64,000 nucleotides of DNA from Lentzea xinjiangensis (GTDB lineage Bacteria > Actinomycetota > Actinomycetes > Mycobacteriales > Pseudonocardiaceae): NCBI RefSeq assembly GCF_900110955.1, contig NZ_FOFR01000022.1:62001-126000 (forward strand), read 5' to 3'. Each line of letters opens with the position of its first letter. Positions within the stretch are counted from its first letter, which is position 1. Positions 17,938 through 29,740 of this stretch are shown here, piece after piece. The position numbers were made by a program, and so were the translations under genes. The notes beneath the pieces were generated by a model that was given only the letters and a program-made list of their open reading frames with translations, had not been told where the DNA came from and ran no database searches.

Positions 17938-17964
17938 CCAGGGAAGCGATCACGATTTCCCTGG
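17938..17964 (+). promoter_or_regulatory. Hairpin between precursor copies 2 and 3
   Basis: CCAGGGAA (17938-17945) and TTCCCTGG (17957-17964) form a perfect 8-bp stem with an 11-base loop in the 138-bp gap between the two peptide genes. It could be an attenuating hairpin that sets different levels of the two peptides, or an operator for a separate promoter. No T-run follows directly. Confidence 0.45.
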
Positions 17965-18020
17965 TCGGAAGTGATTTTCTTCAAGTCGGTCTTCCTTGGA
18001 TGATTCCCGAGAGGATCCGC

Positions 18021-18209
18021 GTGGCTCCCAACGAATTACCTCGCCAGCCGAAGCCGCTCGCAGACGACTGCATGCCCGAGCAGCGCAAGCCCGGTGAAGC
18101 GCGCCAGCCGGTCCCAGGGCAGCCGGTCAGCTCCGTCGACTGGTTCCGGCGCATGCCGACCGGTGGTGGCACGGTGTTCCTGCGGCCCGCCGAGGCCGGG
18201 CAGGACTGA
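18021..18209 (+). CDS. Small peptide, WFRR/PTGG family, copy 3 (putative RiPP precursor)
   Basis: A 62-residue peptide: a Pro/Lys/Glu-rich leader-like part, then GQPVSSVDWFRRMPTGGGTVFLRP and a short acidic tail. The GTG at 18021 is preferred to upstream ATGs because GAGAGGA lies five bases before it and the length then matches copy 2. It is followed by a very strong terminator. Together with copies 1 and 2 it defines the conserved block QPV-x2-V-x-WFRR-(M/V)-PTGG. Confidence 0.78.
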   Translation: MAPNELPRQPKPLADDCMPEQRKPGEARQPVPGQPVSSVDWFRRMPTGGGTVFLRPAEAGQD

Positions 18210-18227
18210 GCTCTCGCACGCGCACAC

Positions 18228-18257
18228 CCGGAGGGGCCGGTTCGCCGGCCCCTCCGG
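18228..18257 (+). terminator. Strong terminator ending the HExxH/peptide operon
   Basis: CCGGAGGGGCCGG (18228-18240) pairs perfectly with CCGGCCCCTCCGG (18245-18257) across a TTCG tetraloop, an exceptionally stable hairpin. It marks the end of the peptide transcription unit. Confidence 0.85.
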
Positions 18258-18396
18258 CGTTCGGTCGTTCGGGTACGCGACTTCACGGGCGTATAACAAC
18301 TGGGCCACAGGGTGTATCGAGGGCACGGCTTAGGCCGATAGGGGGACGTTCATGGTCTTAGATCGCGGCATCCGCCAACCCTCACGGAGTAACCCG

Positions 18397-19113
18397 ATGC
18401 GTCTGACGCCCCTGAGAAGATCCGGCCTGCTCGGCGCCATGGCCGCCGCCGTGGCCACGCTCGCGCTGGCGACCACCGCGTCCGCCGACGAGCCGACCAC
18501 CGACGACCCGCGTGCGGTCGCGTTCGCCAAGAACGTCGACATCAACCACCCCGACGCCTGCACCGTCGGTGGGTTGACCGGGACCACGATCCACCCGAAC
18601 AAGTTCACCTACACCGGTGGTGACAACCAGCAGCACCTCGACATCACGGGTCTGCCGGCGAACGTCCAGGTCACCGGCATCGTGGTGAAGGGCGGGGACG
18701 CGTTCAACGTCTACCTCGCCGGCAAGCTCGGTGCGACGCTGCCGTGGGAGGACCTGCGGGCGCCGCTCAACAACGGCGGCAAGCTCCCGGAGATCAGCCA
18801 CTGGTACGGCTGCGGCATCCCCCAGACGCCCAGCAGCAGCGTGACCACCACCACGACGACCACGTCGACCACGACCGCGACGATCACGTCGTCCTCGACT
18901 GCGGCCACCACTCCGACGTCGTCCTCGTCTTCCTCCTCGTCCTCCGACGTCGCACCGACCACGACGACGACCACCGTCGCGCCCGTGCCGGTGGCGAACG
19001 AGGACGACCTGGCCTCGACCGGCTTCGGGTCGGCCTGGCTGCTCGGCCTCGGTGCCGCGCTCGTGGCCGCCGGTGCCGCCGTGCTGCTCGTGATGCGCAG
19101 GCGACGCGCCTAA
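18397..19113 (+). CDS. Secreted cell-wall protein with LAxTG-like sorting signal
   Basis: A 238-residue exported protein. Signal peptide at residues 1-31 (cleavage after ASA), a compact domain with two Cys (in DACTVGG and YGCGIP), and a long Thr/Ser-rich spacer with runs of Thr and Ser. The C-terminus has LASTG, a hydrophobic helix and a terminal basic cluster. LAxTG is the type recognised by class E sortases, so covalent attachment to peptidoglycan is likely. The start at 18397 begins the signal peptide; an upstream in-frame ATG would add 15 unlikely residues. No sortase gene is in the window. Confidence 0.8.
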   Translation: MRLTPLRRSGLLGAMAAAVATLALATTASADEPTTDDPRAVAFAKNVDINHPDACTVGGLTGTTIHPNKFTYTGGDNQQHLDITGLPANVQVTGIVVKGGDAFNVYLAGKLGATLPWEDLRAPLNNGGKLPEISHWYGCGIPQTPSSSVTTTTTTTSTTTATITSSSTAATTPTSSSSSSSSSDVAPTTTTTTVAPVPVANEDDLASTGFGSAWLLGLGAALVAAGAAVLLVMRRRRA

Positions 19114-19904
19114 GACCGTTCCATCAGCACGCCCCACAGCGTGCCGAAAAGGAATCTGACCTCGACGTGGAACTCCACGTCCGAAGAAGCCGCCCCGCCG
19201 CCGTAGATCTCCACGGCGCGTTGGGCGGCTTCTTCGCCTTGTGCGCCGGCCAGGCAGGCCAGGTCCCACGCGACGGGGCCGCGCCAGGTGTCCTCGAAGT
19301 CGTTCCACACCGGACCGGACGCGGTCATCAGCAGGTTGCCGGGGTGCGAGTCGCCGTGCAGCGGCTGGACGTCGTGGTGGTGCGCGTCCCAGGCCGCCAG
19401 CAGCTCGGCCCGCCGCTCGCGGAACGGCTCCAGCTCCCCGACACCGATGCTCTCCAGGTACGAGAGCGTGTTGTCCACATCGTCCATAGGGCCCCGCACG
19501 GGCAGTTCGCCCTCGTAGAGACGTAGCTCGGCGTGCAGGTCGGGCAGCAGCTTGAGGACGTCAGGCCGGGAAAGCTCGACGTCCGAATCGTGCGGGACGT
19601 ACGTGCTGAACGAGAGCACGAAGCCGTCTCGCGTGTGAGGTCCCGCGGGCAGCTCGGGAGAAGGCGGTACGACCGGGACGCCCCGCGAGGCGAGGAAGGC
19701 CGAGATCGACGCGTCGCGGGCGAAGTGCCCGGCGACGGAGGGCCGCACCAGCGCTGTCCGCGCGGCGATCCGGGCGACCACCGGGGCCGGGCGCAGGTGC
19801 ACGAGGACGTTGCTGCCGTCCTTCAGGACGACCGGGTCCGCCGACATCACGCCGTGGTCCGCCGCGGTCGAGACAGCGGCACGCACGGCTCTTGAGGTGC
19901 TCAC
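19110..19904 (-). CDS. Phosphotransferase (APH/choline kinase-like) family protein
   Basis: A 264-residue kinase-fold protein. The catalytic loop HGDSHPGNLL (Brenner motif) and the metal-binding block NDFEDTWRGPVAWDLA are both complete, so it is probably active. This family phosphorylates small hydroxylated compounds, including aminoglycosides. A resistance role is possible but the substrate is unknown. It converges with the cell-wall protein gene with a four-base overlap. Confidence 0.85.
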   Translation of the reverse strand: MSTSRAVRAAVSTAADHGVMSADPVVLKDGSNVLVHLRPAPVVARIAARTALVRPSVAGHFARDASISAFLASRGVPVVPPSPELPAGPHTRDGFVLSFSTYVPHDSDVELSRPDVLKLLPDLHAELRLYEGELPVRGPMDDVDNTLSYLESIGVGELEPFRERRAELLAAWDAHHHDVQPLHGDSHPGNLLMTASGPVWNDFEDTWRGPVAWDLACLAGAQGEEAAQRAVEIYGGGAASSDVEFHVEVRFLFGTLWGVLMERS

Positions 19905-19919
19905 CGCACGAGGCTGGCA

Positions 19920-20435
19920 TCAGCCCTGGGGCAGCAGCGACTCCATTTCCGCGATCTCCTTCTCCTGGCTGCTCACGACCTCCTGGGCCAGCTCGCGGGT
20001 CTCCGGGTCCGTGCCGGCGGAGAGGTGCTCGCGCGCCATCTCCACGGCGCCGCGGTGGTGCTGGATCATCAGCGAGAGCCACTGGCGGTCGAACTCGGTG
20101 CCGTCGAGGTGCGCGAGGTTGCCCAGCTCGACCAGGCCGTGCGCCCCGGAGTGGCCGTGCGAGGTGTGCGACGACGCCTTCACCGGCGCCTTCCAGGACT
20201 TCAGGAAGCCGTTCATGCGGTCGATCTCGGGCTGCTGCGCGCGGGAGATGCGCTCGGCCAGGTCGACCACGCGCGGGTTCTCCGTGCGGGAGGCGACGAG
20301 CCTGCTCATCTCCAGCGCCTGCTCGTGGTGGGGGACCATGCCCTGGGCGAACGCGACGTCCGCGGAGTTGTGCGTGGCGGGGCTGCCACAGGCGGTCAGC
20401 GACAGGACGGCGGCGACGGCGAACGATCGGAGCAC
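19920..20435 (-). CDS. DUF305 lipoprotein
   Basis: A 171-residue exported lipoprotein (lipobox LTACG) with a DUF305 ferritin-like four-helix domain: two GMVPHHEQA / MIQHHRGAVEMA repeats that place paired His and Met on helices. These pairs often bind metal, and the gene lies next to the copper-containing cytochrome oxidase subunit gene, divergently. A role in copper handling is plausible but unproven. The GTG start is leaderless (TATCCT six bases upstream). Confidence 0.85.
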   Translation of the reverse strand: MLRSFAVAAVLSLTACGSPATHNSADVAFAQGMVPHHEQALEMSRLVASRTENPRVVDLAERISRAQQPEIDRMNGFLKSWKAPVKASSHTSHGHSGAHGLVELGNLAHLDGTEFDRQWLSLMIQHHRGAVEMAREHLSAGTDPETRELAQEVVSSQEKEIAEMESLLPQG

Positions 20436-20441
20436 GGCGGC

Positions 20442-20447
20442 AGGATA
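20442..20447 (-). promoter_or_regulatory. -10 box for leaderless DUF305 gene
   Basis: TATCCT on the minus strand, six bases before the GTG at 20435, the distance expected if transcription starts at the start codon. Confidence 0.6.
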
Positions 20448-20568
20448 CGTGTGACGTGCGCTACGCCGCTGGCCACCGGGCATGGCCCACCCGAATGGGA
20501 CTGATCGGCTCCGTCTAATATCCGGTGAGTTTCCCGAACGACTGGTCCCACCAAGGCCTGGAGGCACC

Positions 20569-24346
<3,778 letters not shown>

Positions 24347-24376
24347 AACCGGCCCAACCGGGTAAATCAGCGTCTC

Positions 24377-25756
24377 GTGGGCCTACTCGACGTGCTCGAC
24401 GCCCGGCTCGGTGACGGGCTGGAGAACCTGCTGTGCTCCCACCACGCCCGAAGACTGAGGCGGCTGGGGTGGGGCGACGTGCTCGGTGGTGACGGCGCGG
24501 GGTGGTTCACCCCGCGCCGTCCGGTGCAGCGCGGCAACAAGATCGAGGTGCTCATCGACGGCGCCACGGCCTTCCCCGCGGTGGCCGAAGCGATCGAGAA
24601 CGCGCAGAAGTACGTCCACATCGCGAACTGGCACGCCTCGCCGGACTTCCGGCTGACCAGGGAGCCCGGTGCGCCGCAGTTGCGGGAGCTGCTGTCCGCC
24701 GCGGCCGAACGGATCCCGGTGCGCGTGCTGCTGTGGGCGGGTCCGCCCATCCCGTTCTTCGAGCCGACGCGCAAGCGGGCGCAGGCGGCGAAGAAGGCGT
24801 TCCTGGAGTGCGGCGCGGTCCGGTGCGAGCTCGACGCGCGTGAACGGACCCTGCACTGCCACCACGAGAAGATCGTGATCGTCGACGACGTGGCGTTCGT
24901 CGGCGGCCTGGACATGACCGCCGTGGAGGGCGACCGCCACGACTCGCCGGAGCACCCGCCGCGCGACCTCGGCTGGCACGACCACATCGCCCGGCTGGAG
25001 GGCCCGGTCGTCGCCGAGGTGGCCGCGCACTTCGCCGCGCGCTGGCTCGAGATCGCGGGGGAGACCCTGCCCGCGCCGGAGGTGCCGCCCGAGGCCGGGT
25101 CGTCGTCGGTGCAGCTCGTGCGGACGATCCCGGAGAAGACCTACTCGTTCGCCCCGCACGGCGACTTCAGCCTGCTCGACTCGTACCTGCGGGCGCTGCG
25201 GGCCGCGGAGACCCTCGTGTACGTGGAGAACCAGTTCCTGTGGTCGCCGGAGATCACCGAGGTGCTCCTGGAGAAGCTGAGCAACCCGCCCACGCCGGAG
25301 TTCCGGATGGTGCTGCTGCTGCCGCAGAAGCCGAGCAACGGCGCCGACACCACGCGTGGACAGCTCGGCCGGCTGTTCGACGCTGACACCGACAACCGGC
25401 TCGTGGCCGCGACGCTCGTCTCCCACGGCGACGCCCCGGTCTACGTGCACGCCAAGTTGTCCATTGTGGACGACAAGTGGATGTCCGTCGGCTCGGCGAA
25501 CCTCAACGAGCACTCGCTGTTCAACGACACCGAGGTCAACGTGGTGACCGACGACCCGGAGGTGGTGCGCTCGACCCGGCTGCGGCTGTGGGCGGAGCAC
25601 CTGGAGACCGATGTGTCCGGCCCGGCGGACAAGGTCGTCGACGAGGTGTGGCGCGCGACCCTGGAACGCCCGTCTCGGGTGACCACGCTGCCCGGGGTGT
25701 CCCGGCGTTCCGGAAGGTTGCAAGGACCGTTACGCGGATTGCTGGTCGACGGCTGA
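24377..25756 (+). CDS. Phospholipase D-family protein
   Basis: A 459-residue protein with two complete HKD motifs, HEKIVIVDD and HAKLSIVDDK, the paired active site of the PLD/cardiolipin synthase superfamily. Blocks such as GSANLNEHSL follow the second motif. No signal peptide or membrane segment is obvious. It could be a phosphodiesterase or transphosphatidylase; the substrate is not evident. Confidence 0.87.
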   Translation: MGLLDVLDARLGDGLENLLCSHHARRLRRLGWGDVLGGDGAGWFTPRRPVQRGNKIEVLIDGATAFPAVAEAIENAQKYVHIANWHASPDFRLTREPGAPQLRELLSAAAERIPVRVLLWAGPPIPFFEPTRKRAQAAKKAFLECGAVRCELDARERTLHCHHEKIVIVDDVAFVGGLDMTAVEGDRHDSPEHPPRDLGWHDHIARLEGPVVAEVAAHFAARWLEIAGETLPAPEVPPEAGSSSVQLVRTIPEKTYSFAPHGDFSLLDSYLRALRAAETLVYVENQFLWSPEITEVLLEKLSNPPTPEFRMVLLLPQKPSNGADTTRGQLGRLFDADTDNRLVAATLVSHGDAPVYVHAKLSIVDDKWMSVGSANLNEHSLFNDTEVNVVTDDPEVVRSTRLRLWAEHLETDVSGPADKVVDEVWRATLERPSRVTTLPGVSRRSGRLQGPLRGLLVDG

Positions 25757-25766
25757 TCTCGGGGTC

Positions 25767-25772
25767 TAGCGT
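25767..25772 (+). promoter_or_regulatory. -10 box for leaderless VOC gene 1
   Basis: TAGCGT lies six bases before the GTG at 25779. Confidence 0.6.
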
Positions 25773-25778
25773 GGCTTC

Positions 25779-26354
25779 GTGGCCAACGAGGTGACGATCC
25801 CGCTGCTGCCGTGCGCCGCCATCGACGAGGTGGCCGAGTTCTACGTCATGCTCGGGTTCACGGTCACATATCGCCGGCACCGGCCGAACGCGTACCTGTC
25901 GCTGCGGCGCGAGGAGATCAACCTCCACTTCTTCGGCATGCCCGGCCACAACCCGTCGGAGTCGTACAGCTCCTGCCTGATCCAGGTCGACGACCCGCGG
26001 GAGCTGTACGAGGCGTTCGCGGCCGGCATGCGCGAGGTGTACGGGCGGGTGCTGGTCTCGGGCATCCCGCGGATGACCCGCCCGCGCCGGGACGGGTTCC
26101 TGGTGGTCGACCCCGGCGGCAACTGGGTCCGGGTGGTGCCGGCGGTGCCGGAACAGGAGTCCGGTTCGTCCAACGGGTTGACGCGCGCGTTGCGCAACGC
26201 GGTGACGCTCGCGGGGTCGCACGGCGCCGAGCGGCGGGCGTTGAAGATCCTCGAAGGAGCCTTGATGCGCGAGGTGCACGCCTCGGAGGAGGAGCGGGCT
26301 TCGGCGTTGGACTTCCGCGACGAGCTGCTCGAACGCCTCAACTCGGCCAGGTAG
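25779..26354 (+). CDS. VOC (glyoxalase/bleomycin-resistance fold) protein, copy 1
   Basis: A 191-residue protein. The first 120 residues form a VOC domain (IPLLPCAAIDEVAEFYVMLGF, then FLVVDPGGNWV). A helical C-terminal extension follows, ending in ALKILEGAL and a charged tail. It is a tandem paralogue of the next gene. Bleomycin-resistance-type binding or a metal-dependent reaction are both possible. The start is leaderless. Confidence 0.8.
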   Translation: MANEVTIPLLPCAAIDEVAEFYVMLGFTVTYRRHRPNAYLSLRREEINLHFFGMPGHNPSESYSSCLIQVDDPRELYEAFAAGMREVYGRVLVSGIPRMTRPRRDGFLVVDPGGNWVRVVPAVPEQESGSSNGLTRALRNAVTLAGSHGAERRALKILEGALMREVHASEEERASALDFRDELLERLNSAR

Positions 26355-26424
26355 CGTCATCCGCGCGGGACGACTGTTATTCGCATGAGCAAATAGCTCG
26401 GTGTCGTTTCGGCAGGCCCGGGCT

Positions 26425-26430
26425 TAGCTT
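26425..26430 (+). promoter_or_regulatory. -10 box for leaderless VOC gene 2
   Basis: TAGCTT lies six bases before the GTG at 26437. Confidence 0.6.
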
Positions 26431-26436
26431 CGGGCG

Positions 26437-27015
26437 GTGGCAAACGAACTGACCATTCCGCTCCTGCCCTGCCCCTCCATCGACGAAATCGCGTCGTTCT
26501 ACGAGATGCTCGGCTTCTCGGTCACCTACCGGCAGACGCGGCCGAACCCGCACGTCGCTGTACGGCGGGAAGACATCAATCTGCACTTCTTCGGCATGGA
26601 CAACTACGACCCGGCGCAGTCGTACAGCACGTGCCTGGTCATCGTGACGGACACCGGTCCGTTGTTCGAGGCGTTCGCGGCGGGGATGCGCTCTGTGCAC
26701 GGGAAGGTGCTCGTCTCCGGCATCCCGCGGATGACCCGGCCCCGGTTGCGCAACGACCGGTACACCGGCTTCACCGTCGTCGACCCCGGTGGCAACTGGA
26801 TCCGGATCACCAAGGCGACCGAGGAACCGGAGGCGAGGACCAAGCTCGCGAAGGCGATGGAGAACGCCGCCCGCATGGCCGACGCGCGCGGCGACGAGGC
26901 TCAGGCGCTCAAGATCCTCGAAGGCGCGCTGAAGCGGGCGGACGGCTCCGAGGCGGAACTGGCCGAGGCGCGCCAGTTCCGCGACGAGCTCGTCGAACGG
27001 ATCAACGGGTCCTGA
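26437..27015 (+). CDS. VOC fold protein, copy 2
   Basis: A 192-residue paralogue of the preceding gene with the same two-part structure: a VOC domain and a helical tail with ALKILEGALKRA. Nearly every motif is shared, including HFFGM and VSGIPRMTRPR, so the pair arose by tandem duplication. Each copy has its own leaderless promoter, so they can be expressed separately. It converges on the helicase gene. Confidence 0.8.
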   Translation: MANELTIPLLPCPSIDEIASFYEMLGFSVTYRQTRPNPHVAVRREDINLHFFGMDNYDPAQSYSTCLVIVTDTGPLFEAFAAGMRSVHGKVLVSGIPRMTRPRLRNDRYTGFTVVDPGGNWIRITKATEEPEARTKLAKAMENAARMADARGDEAQALKILEGALKRADGSEAELAEARQFRDELVERINGS

Positions 27016-27029
27016 CTGGGGGCCTTCGC

Positions 27030-29048
27030 CTAGGGAGAGGTGGCCTGCGGCGTGTGGGCCGCGTCCAGGCGCTTGAGCGCGGCGCGGACCACCTCGGGGT
27101 CGTAGGTCGTCCAGAACGGGGGGAGCGAGGCGCGCAGGAAGCCGCCGTAGCGGGCCGTGGCCAGCCTCGGGTCGAGGACGGCCACCACGCCCTTGTCCGA
27201 CATCGACCGCAGCAGCCGGCCGGCGCCCTGGGCCAGCAGCAGTGCGGCGTGGGTGGCGGCGACGGTGAGGAAGCCGTTGCCGCCGCGCGAGTTGACGGCC
27301 TTCTGGCGGGCGGAGGCCAGCGGGTCGTCAGGGCGCGGGAACGGGATCCGGTCCATGATCACGAGCTGCAGGCTGGGGCCCGGCACGTCGACGCCCTGCC
27401 ACAGCGACAGGGTGCCGAACAGGCACGTGCGCTCGTCCTCGGCAAACTTCTTGACCAGCAGGCCCGTCGCGTCCTCGCCCTGGCAGAGGATCGGGTGGTC
27501 GAGCTTGTCCCGCAACGCCTCCGTGGCCGCCTTCGCCGCGCGCATCGACGAGAACAACCCGAGCGCCCTGCCGCCCGCCGCGTTCACCAGGCCCTCGATC
27601 TCGTCGAGGTACTCCGGCGGCAGCCCGTCGCGGCCCGGCTGCGGCAGGTGCCTCGCCACGTAGAGGATGCCGCTCGACCCGTGCTGGAACGGCGACCCGA
27701 CGTCCAGCCCCGTCCACTTCGGACCGTCGGGGTCCTTGTCGGTGGCGGCTCCCTCGACCTTGCGGACCTTCTCCGCCGGCGGGAGGCCCCACTGGCGCGC
27801 CATCGTGTCGAAGGCGCCGCCCAGCGTCAGCGTCGCGGACGTCAGAACCGTGGTGCGCTTGGCGAACAGCCGCTCCCGCAGCAGGCCCCCGACGCCGAGC
27901 GGGGCGACCCGCAGCGAGGGCGCCTTCTGGTTGAAGTCGCCCGACACCCACACGACGTCGCGCTCCTCGTCGAACGCCTCCAGCACCCGCACAGCGCAGT
28001 CGTGGACCTCCTCCAGCAACGCCAGCGCGAGCTTGCGCGCCGTCGCCCCGTCCGGGTCCTCCTTGCGCTCGGGCCCCATCGCCGACATGCAGTTGTGCGC
28101 GGCGTCGCGGGTGGCGGCCAGCGCTCCGGCCAGCGCGCGGGGCAGCGCGTCGAGCCGGCCGGCCGGCATGTCCTCGAGGATCATCGCGAGCCCGTCGCTC
28201 GCCTCGGCCAGCCTGTCCGCGACGTCCTGGTCGATGAGCCGCCCGCACCGGCGCGCCGCCGTGGCGACCGAGGCGCCGCTCAGCTCCTCCGTGGCCACCG
28301 ACGTGACGCGGTCGACCAGGTCGTGCGCCTCGTCGATCACCACCACGTCGTGGTCGGGCAGCACCTGGTAGCCCTCCAGCGCGTCGATGGCGAGCATCGC
28401 GTGGTTCGTGACCACCACGTCCGCCTTGCCCGCCTCCGCCCGCGCCCGTTCGGCGAAGCAGTCCGACCCGATCGGGCACTTCGACACGCCGAGGCACTCG
28501 CGAGCCGTGACCGACACCTGCCGCCACGCCTGCTCGCTGACACCCGGCACCAGCTCGTCGCGGTCGCCGGTCTCGGTGTCCGACGACCACTCGTGCAGCC
28601 GCTTCACCTCACGCCCGAGCTTGGAGACCGCGAACGGGTCGAACAGCGCCGCGTCGTCCGGCTCCTCGGGCGCGCCGTTGTGGACGCGGTGCATGCACAG
28701 GTAGTTGCGCCGCCCCTTGAGGATGGCGAACGTGGGCTCGCGCCCCAGCTCCTTCTTCAACGCCTTCGCCAGACGCGGCAGGTCCCGGTCGACGAGCTGG
28801 CGCTGCAACGCGATCGTGGCCGTCGAGACCACCACCGTCTCGTCCTCCGCCACCGCGTGCCGGATCGAGGGGACCAGGTACGCCAACGACTTGCCGGTGC
28901 CCGTGCCCGCCTGCACCGCGAGGTGCTCGCCCGTGCGGATGGAGCGGTCGACGGCCTCGGCCATCTCCACCTGGCCAGGGCGCTCCGCACCGCCGACGGC
29001 GTGGACGGCGGTTTCGAGCAGGCTCAGCGAGGGGGGAACTTCAGGCAC
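27030..29048 (-). CDS. DinG/XPD-type ATP-dependent DNA helicase
   Basis: A 672-residue superfamily 2 helicase: Walker A GTGTGKS, the DEAH box in VVIDEAHDLVDR, four Cys between them suited to an iron-sulfur cluster (around C-x-R/CPIGSDC), and motif VI LLAQGAGRLLR near the C-terminus. DinG-type enzymes unwind DNA with 5'-3' polarity and resolve R-loops or damaged structures. From memory the M. tuberculosis homologue (Rv1329c) lies next to pncB1, so this starts a conserved block. Confidence 0.9.
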   Translation of the reverse strand: MPEVPPSLSLLETAVHAVGGAERPGQVEMAEAVDRSIRTGEHLAVQAGTGTGKSLAYLVPSIRHAVAEDETVVVSTATIALQRQLVDRDLPRLAKALKKELGREPTFAILKGRRNYLCMHRVHNGAPEEPDDAALFDPFAVSKLGREVKRLHEWSSDTETGDRDELVPGVSEQAWRQVSVTARECLGVSKCPIGSDCFAERARAEAGKADVVVTNHAMLAIDALEGYQVLPDHDVVVIDEAHDLVDRVTSVATEELSGASVATAARRCGRLIDQDVADRLAEASDGLAMILEDMPAGRLDALPRALAGALAATRDAAHNCMSAMGPERKEDPDGATARKLALALLEEVHDCAVRVLEAFDEERDVVWVSGDFNQKAPSLRVAPLGVGGLLRERLFAKRTTVLTSATLTLGGAFDTMARQWGLPPAEKVRKVEGAATDKDPDGPKWTGLDVGSPFQHGSSGILYVARHLPQPGRDGLPPEYLDEIEGLVNAAGGRALGLFSSMRAAKAATEALRDKLDHPILCQGEDATGLLVKKFAEDERTCLFGTLSLWQGVDVPGPSLQLVIMDRIPFPRPDDPLASARQKAVNSRGGNGFLTVAATHAALLLAQGAGRLLRSMSDKGVVAVLDPRLATARYGGFLRASLPPFWTTYDPEVVRAALKRLDAAHTPQATSP

Positions 29049-29055
29049 GGGACAG

Positions 29056-29061
29056 ACCGTA
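29056..29061 (-). promoter_or_regulatory. -10 box for leaderless helicase gene
   Basis: TACGGT on the minus strand, seven bases before the GTG at 29048. Confidence 0.6.
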
Positions 29062-29139
29062 CCGGGCAGGTCCGACAGTCCCCGCCAGGAGTCGCGGACT
29101 CGGTGGTCGCCGACCGGGTGTGCGCGGTGGGGCGGAGGC

Positions 29140-29227
29140 CGGAGGCTGCGGGCGGAGGGAAGGCGGAAGACGCGGGTGAAGAGGGTGGGTGGAGGGCGAA
29201 GGCGGCGAGCGGAGGCTGCGGGCGGAG
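29140..29227. repeat. Purine-rich direct repeat
   Basis: An 18-base unit (CGGAGGCTGCGGGCGGAG) occurs exactly at 29140-29157 and 29210-29227, inside a G/A-biased stretch. Nothing coding is convincing here; it lies between the helicase promoter and the decayed gene to its right. Confidence 0.6.
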
Positions 29228-29290
29228 AGCAAGGCCCGAAGTTCGCGGCCGCGGCCGGTACCCCGCCGCAGACTCAGTCGCCCCGCCGCC

Positions 29291-29693
29291 TCACCCACCA
29301 CCACAGCCGCCCCCGCCACCACCCCCACCGCACGAGCCGGACGAACACCCGCCCCCACAACCACCACCCGGCGACGCGTCACGCCCAGGCAGCATCGCGA
29401 CAGCGGCCGCCGACATCCCCAGCAACGCGGCGACCGGGAGCCCGCCGACCCTCCCGCGCAGCCCGCGCGCCGCCGCCGCGCCCATCGGGTTCCGCGGGCT
29501 CACCGAGGATCCGCGCTTCCAGTGGCGAGATGGGTGTGCGGGGCGGCCGGTGCACGGCGGTCACCACGCCCTCGCGGGAGACTCGGACCAGACCGGCCTG
29601 CAGCAGCCGGGCCAGCGCGACCCCGGCGGCGCGAGACGGGCCGCCGGACAGGCAGCCCAGCTCTTCCGGGGTGCGGATTCCTCGGCGTGGCTG
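29291..29693 (-). pseudogene. Decayed membrane protein with Gly/Cys-rich tail (TIGR04222-like)
   Basis: One minus-strand frame (from about 29693) encodes RTPEELGCLSGGPSRAAGVA, then LARLLQAGLVRVS and SPLEARIL. This resembles the TIGR04222 domain of actinobacterial membrane proteins. That frame loses similarity, and the adjacent frame picks up a hydrophobic helix and a Gly/Cys tail ending in GGCGGG at TGA 29291, the typical C-terminus of the same family. The N-terminal membrane part is missing and a frameshift separates the halves, so this is best read as a relic. Family assignment is from memory. Confidence 0.5.
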
Positions 29694-29740
29694 TCATCGT
29701 TACCTGGGTATGTTGTTACCGGGCTACGCCGTCACATCGG

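Noticed and set aside
29140-29227. Direct repeats considered as a CRISPR array
   Set aside because: Only two 18-base copies, purine-biased, with no regular further units and no cas genes.
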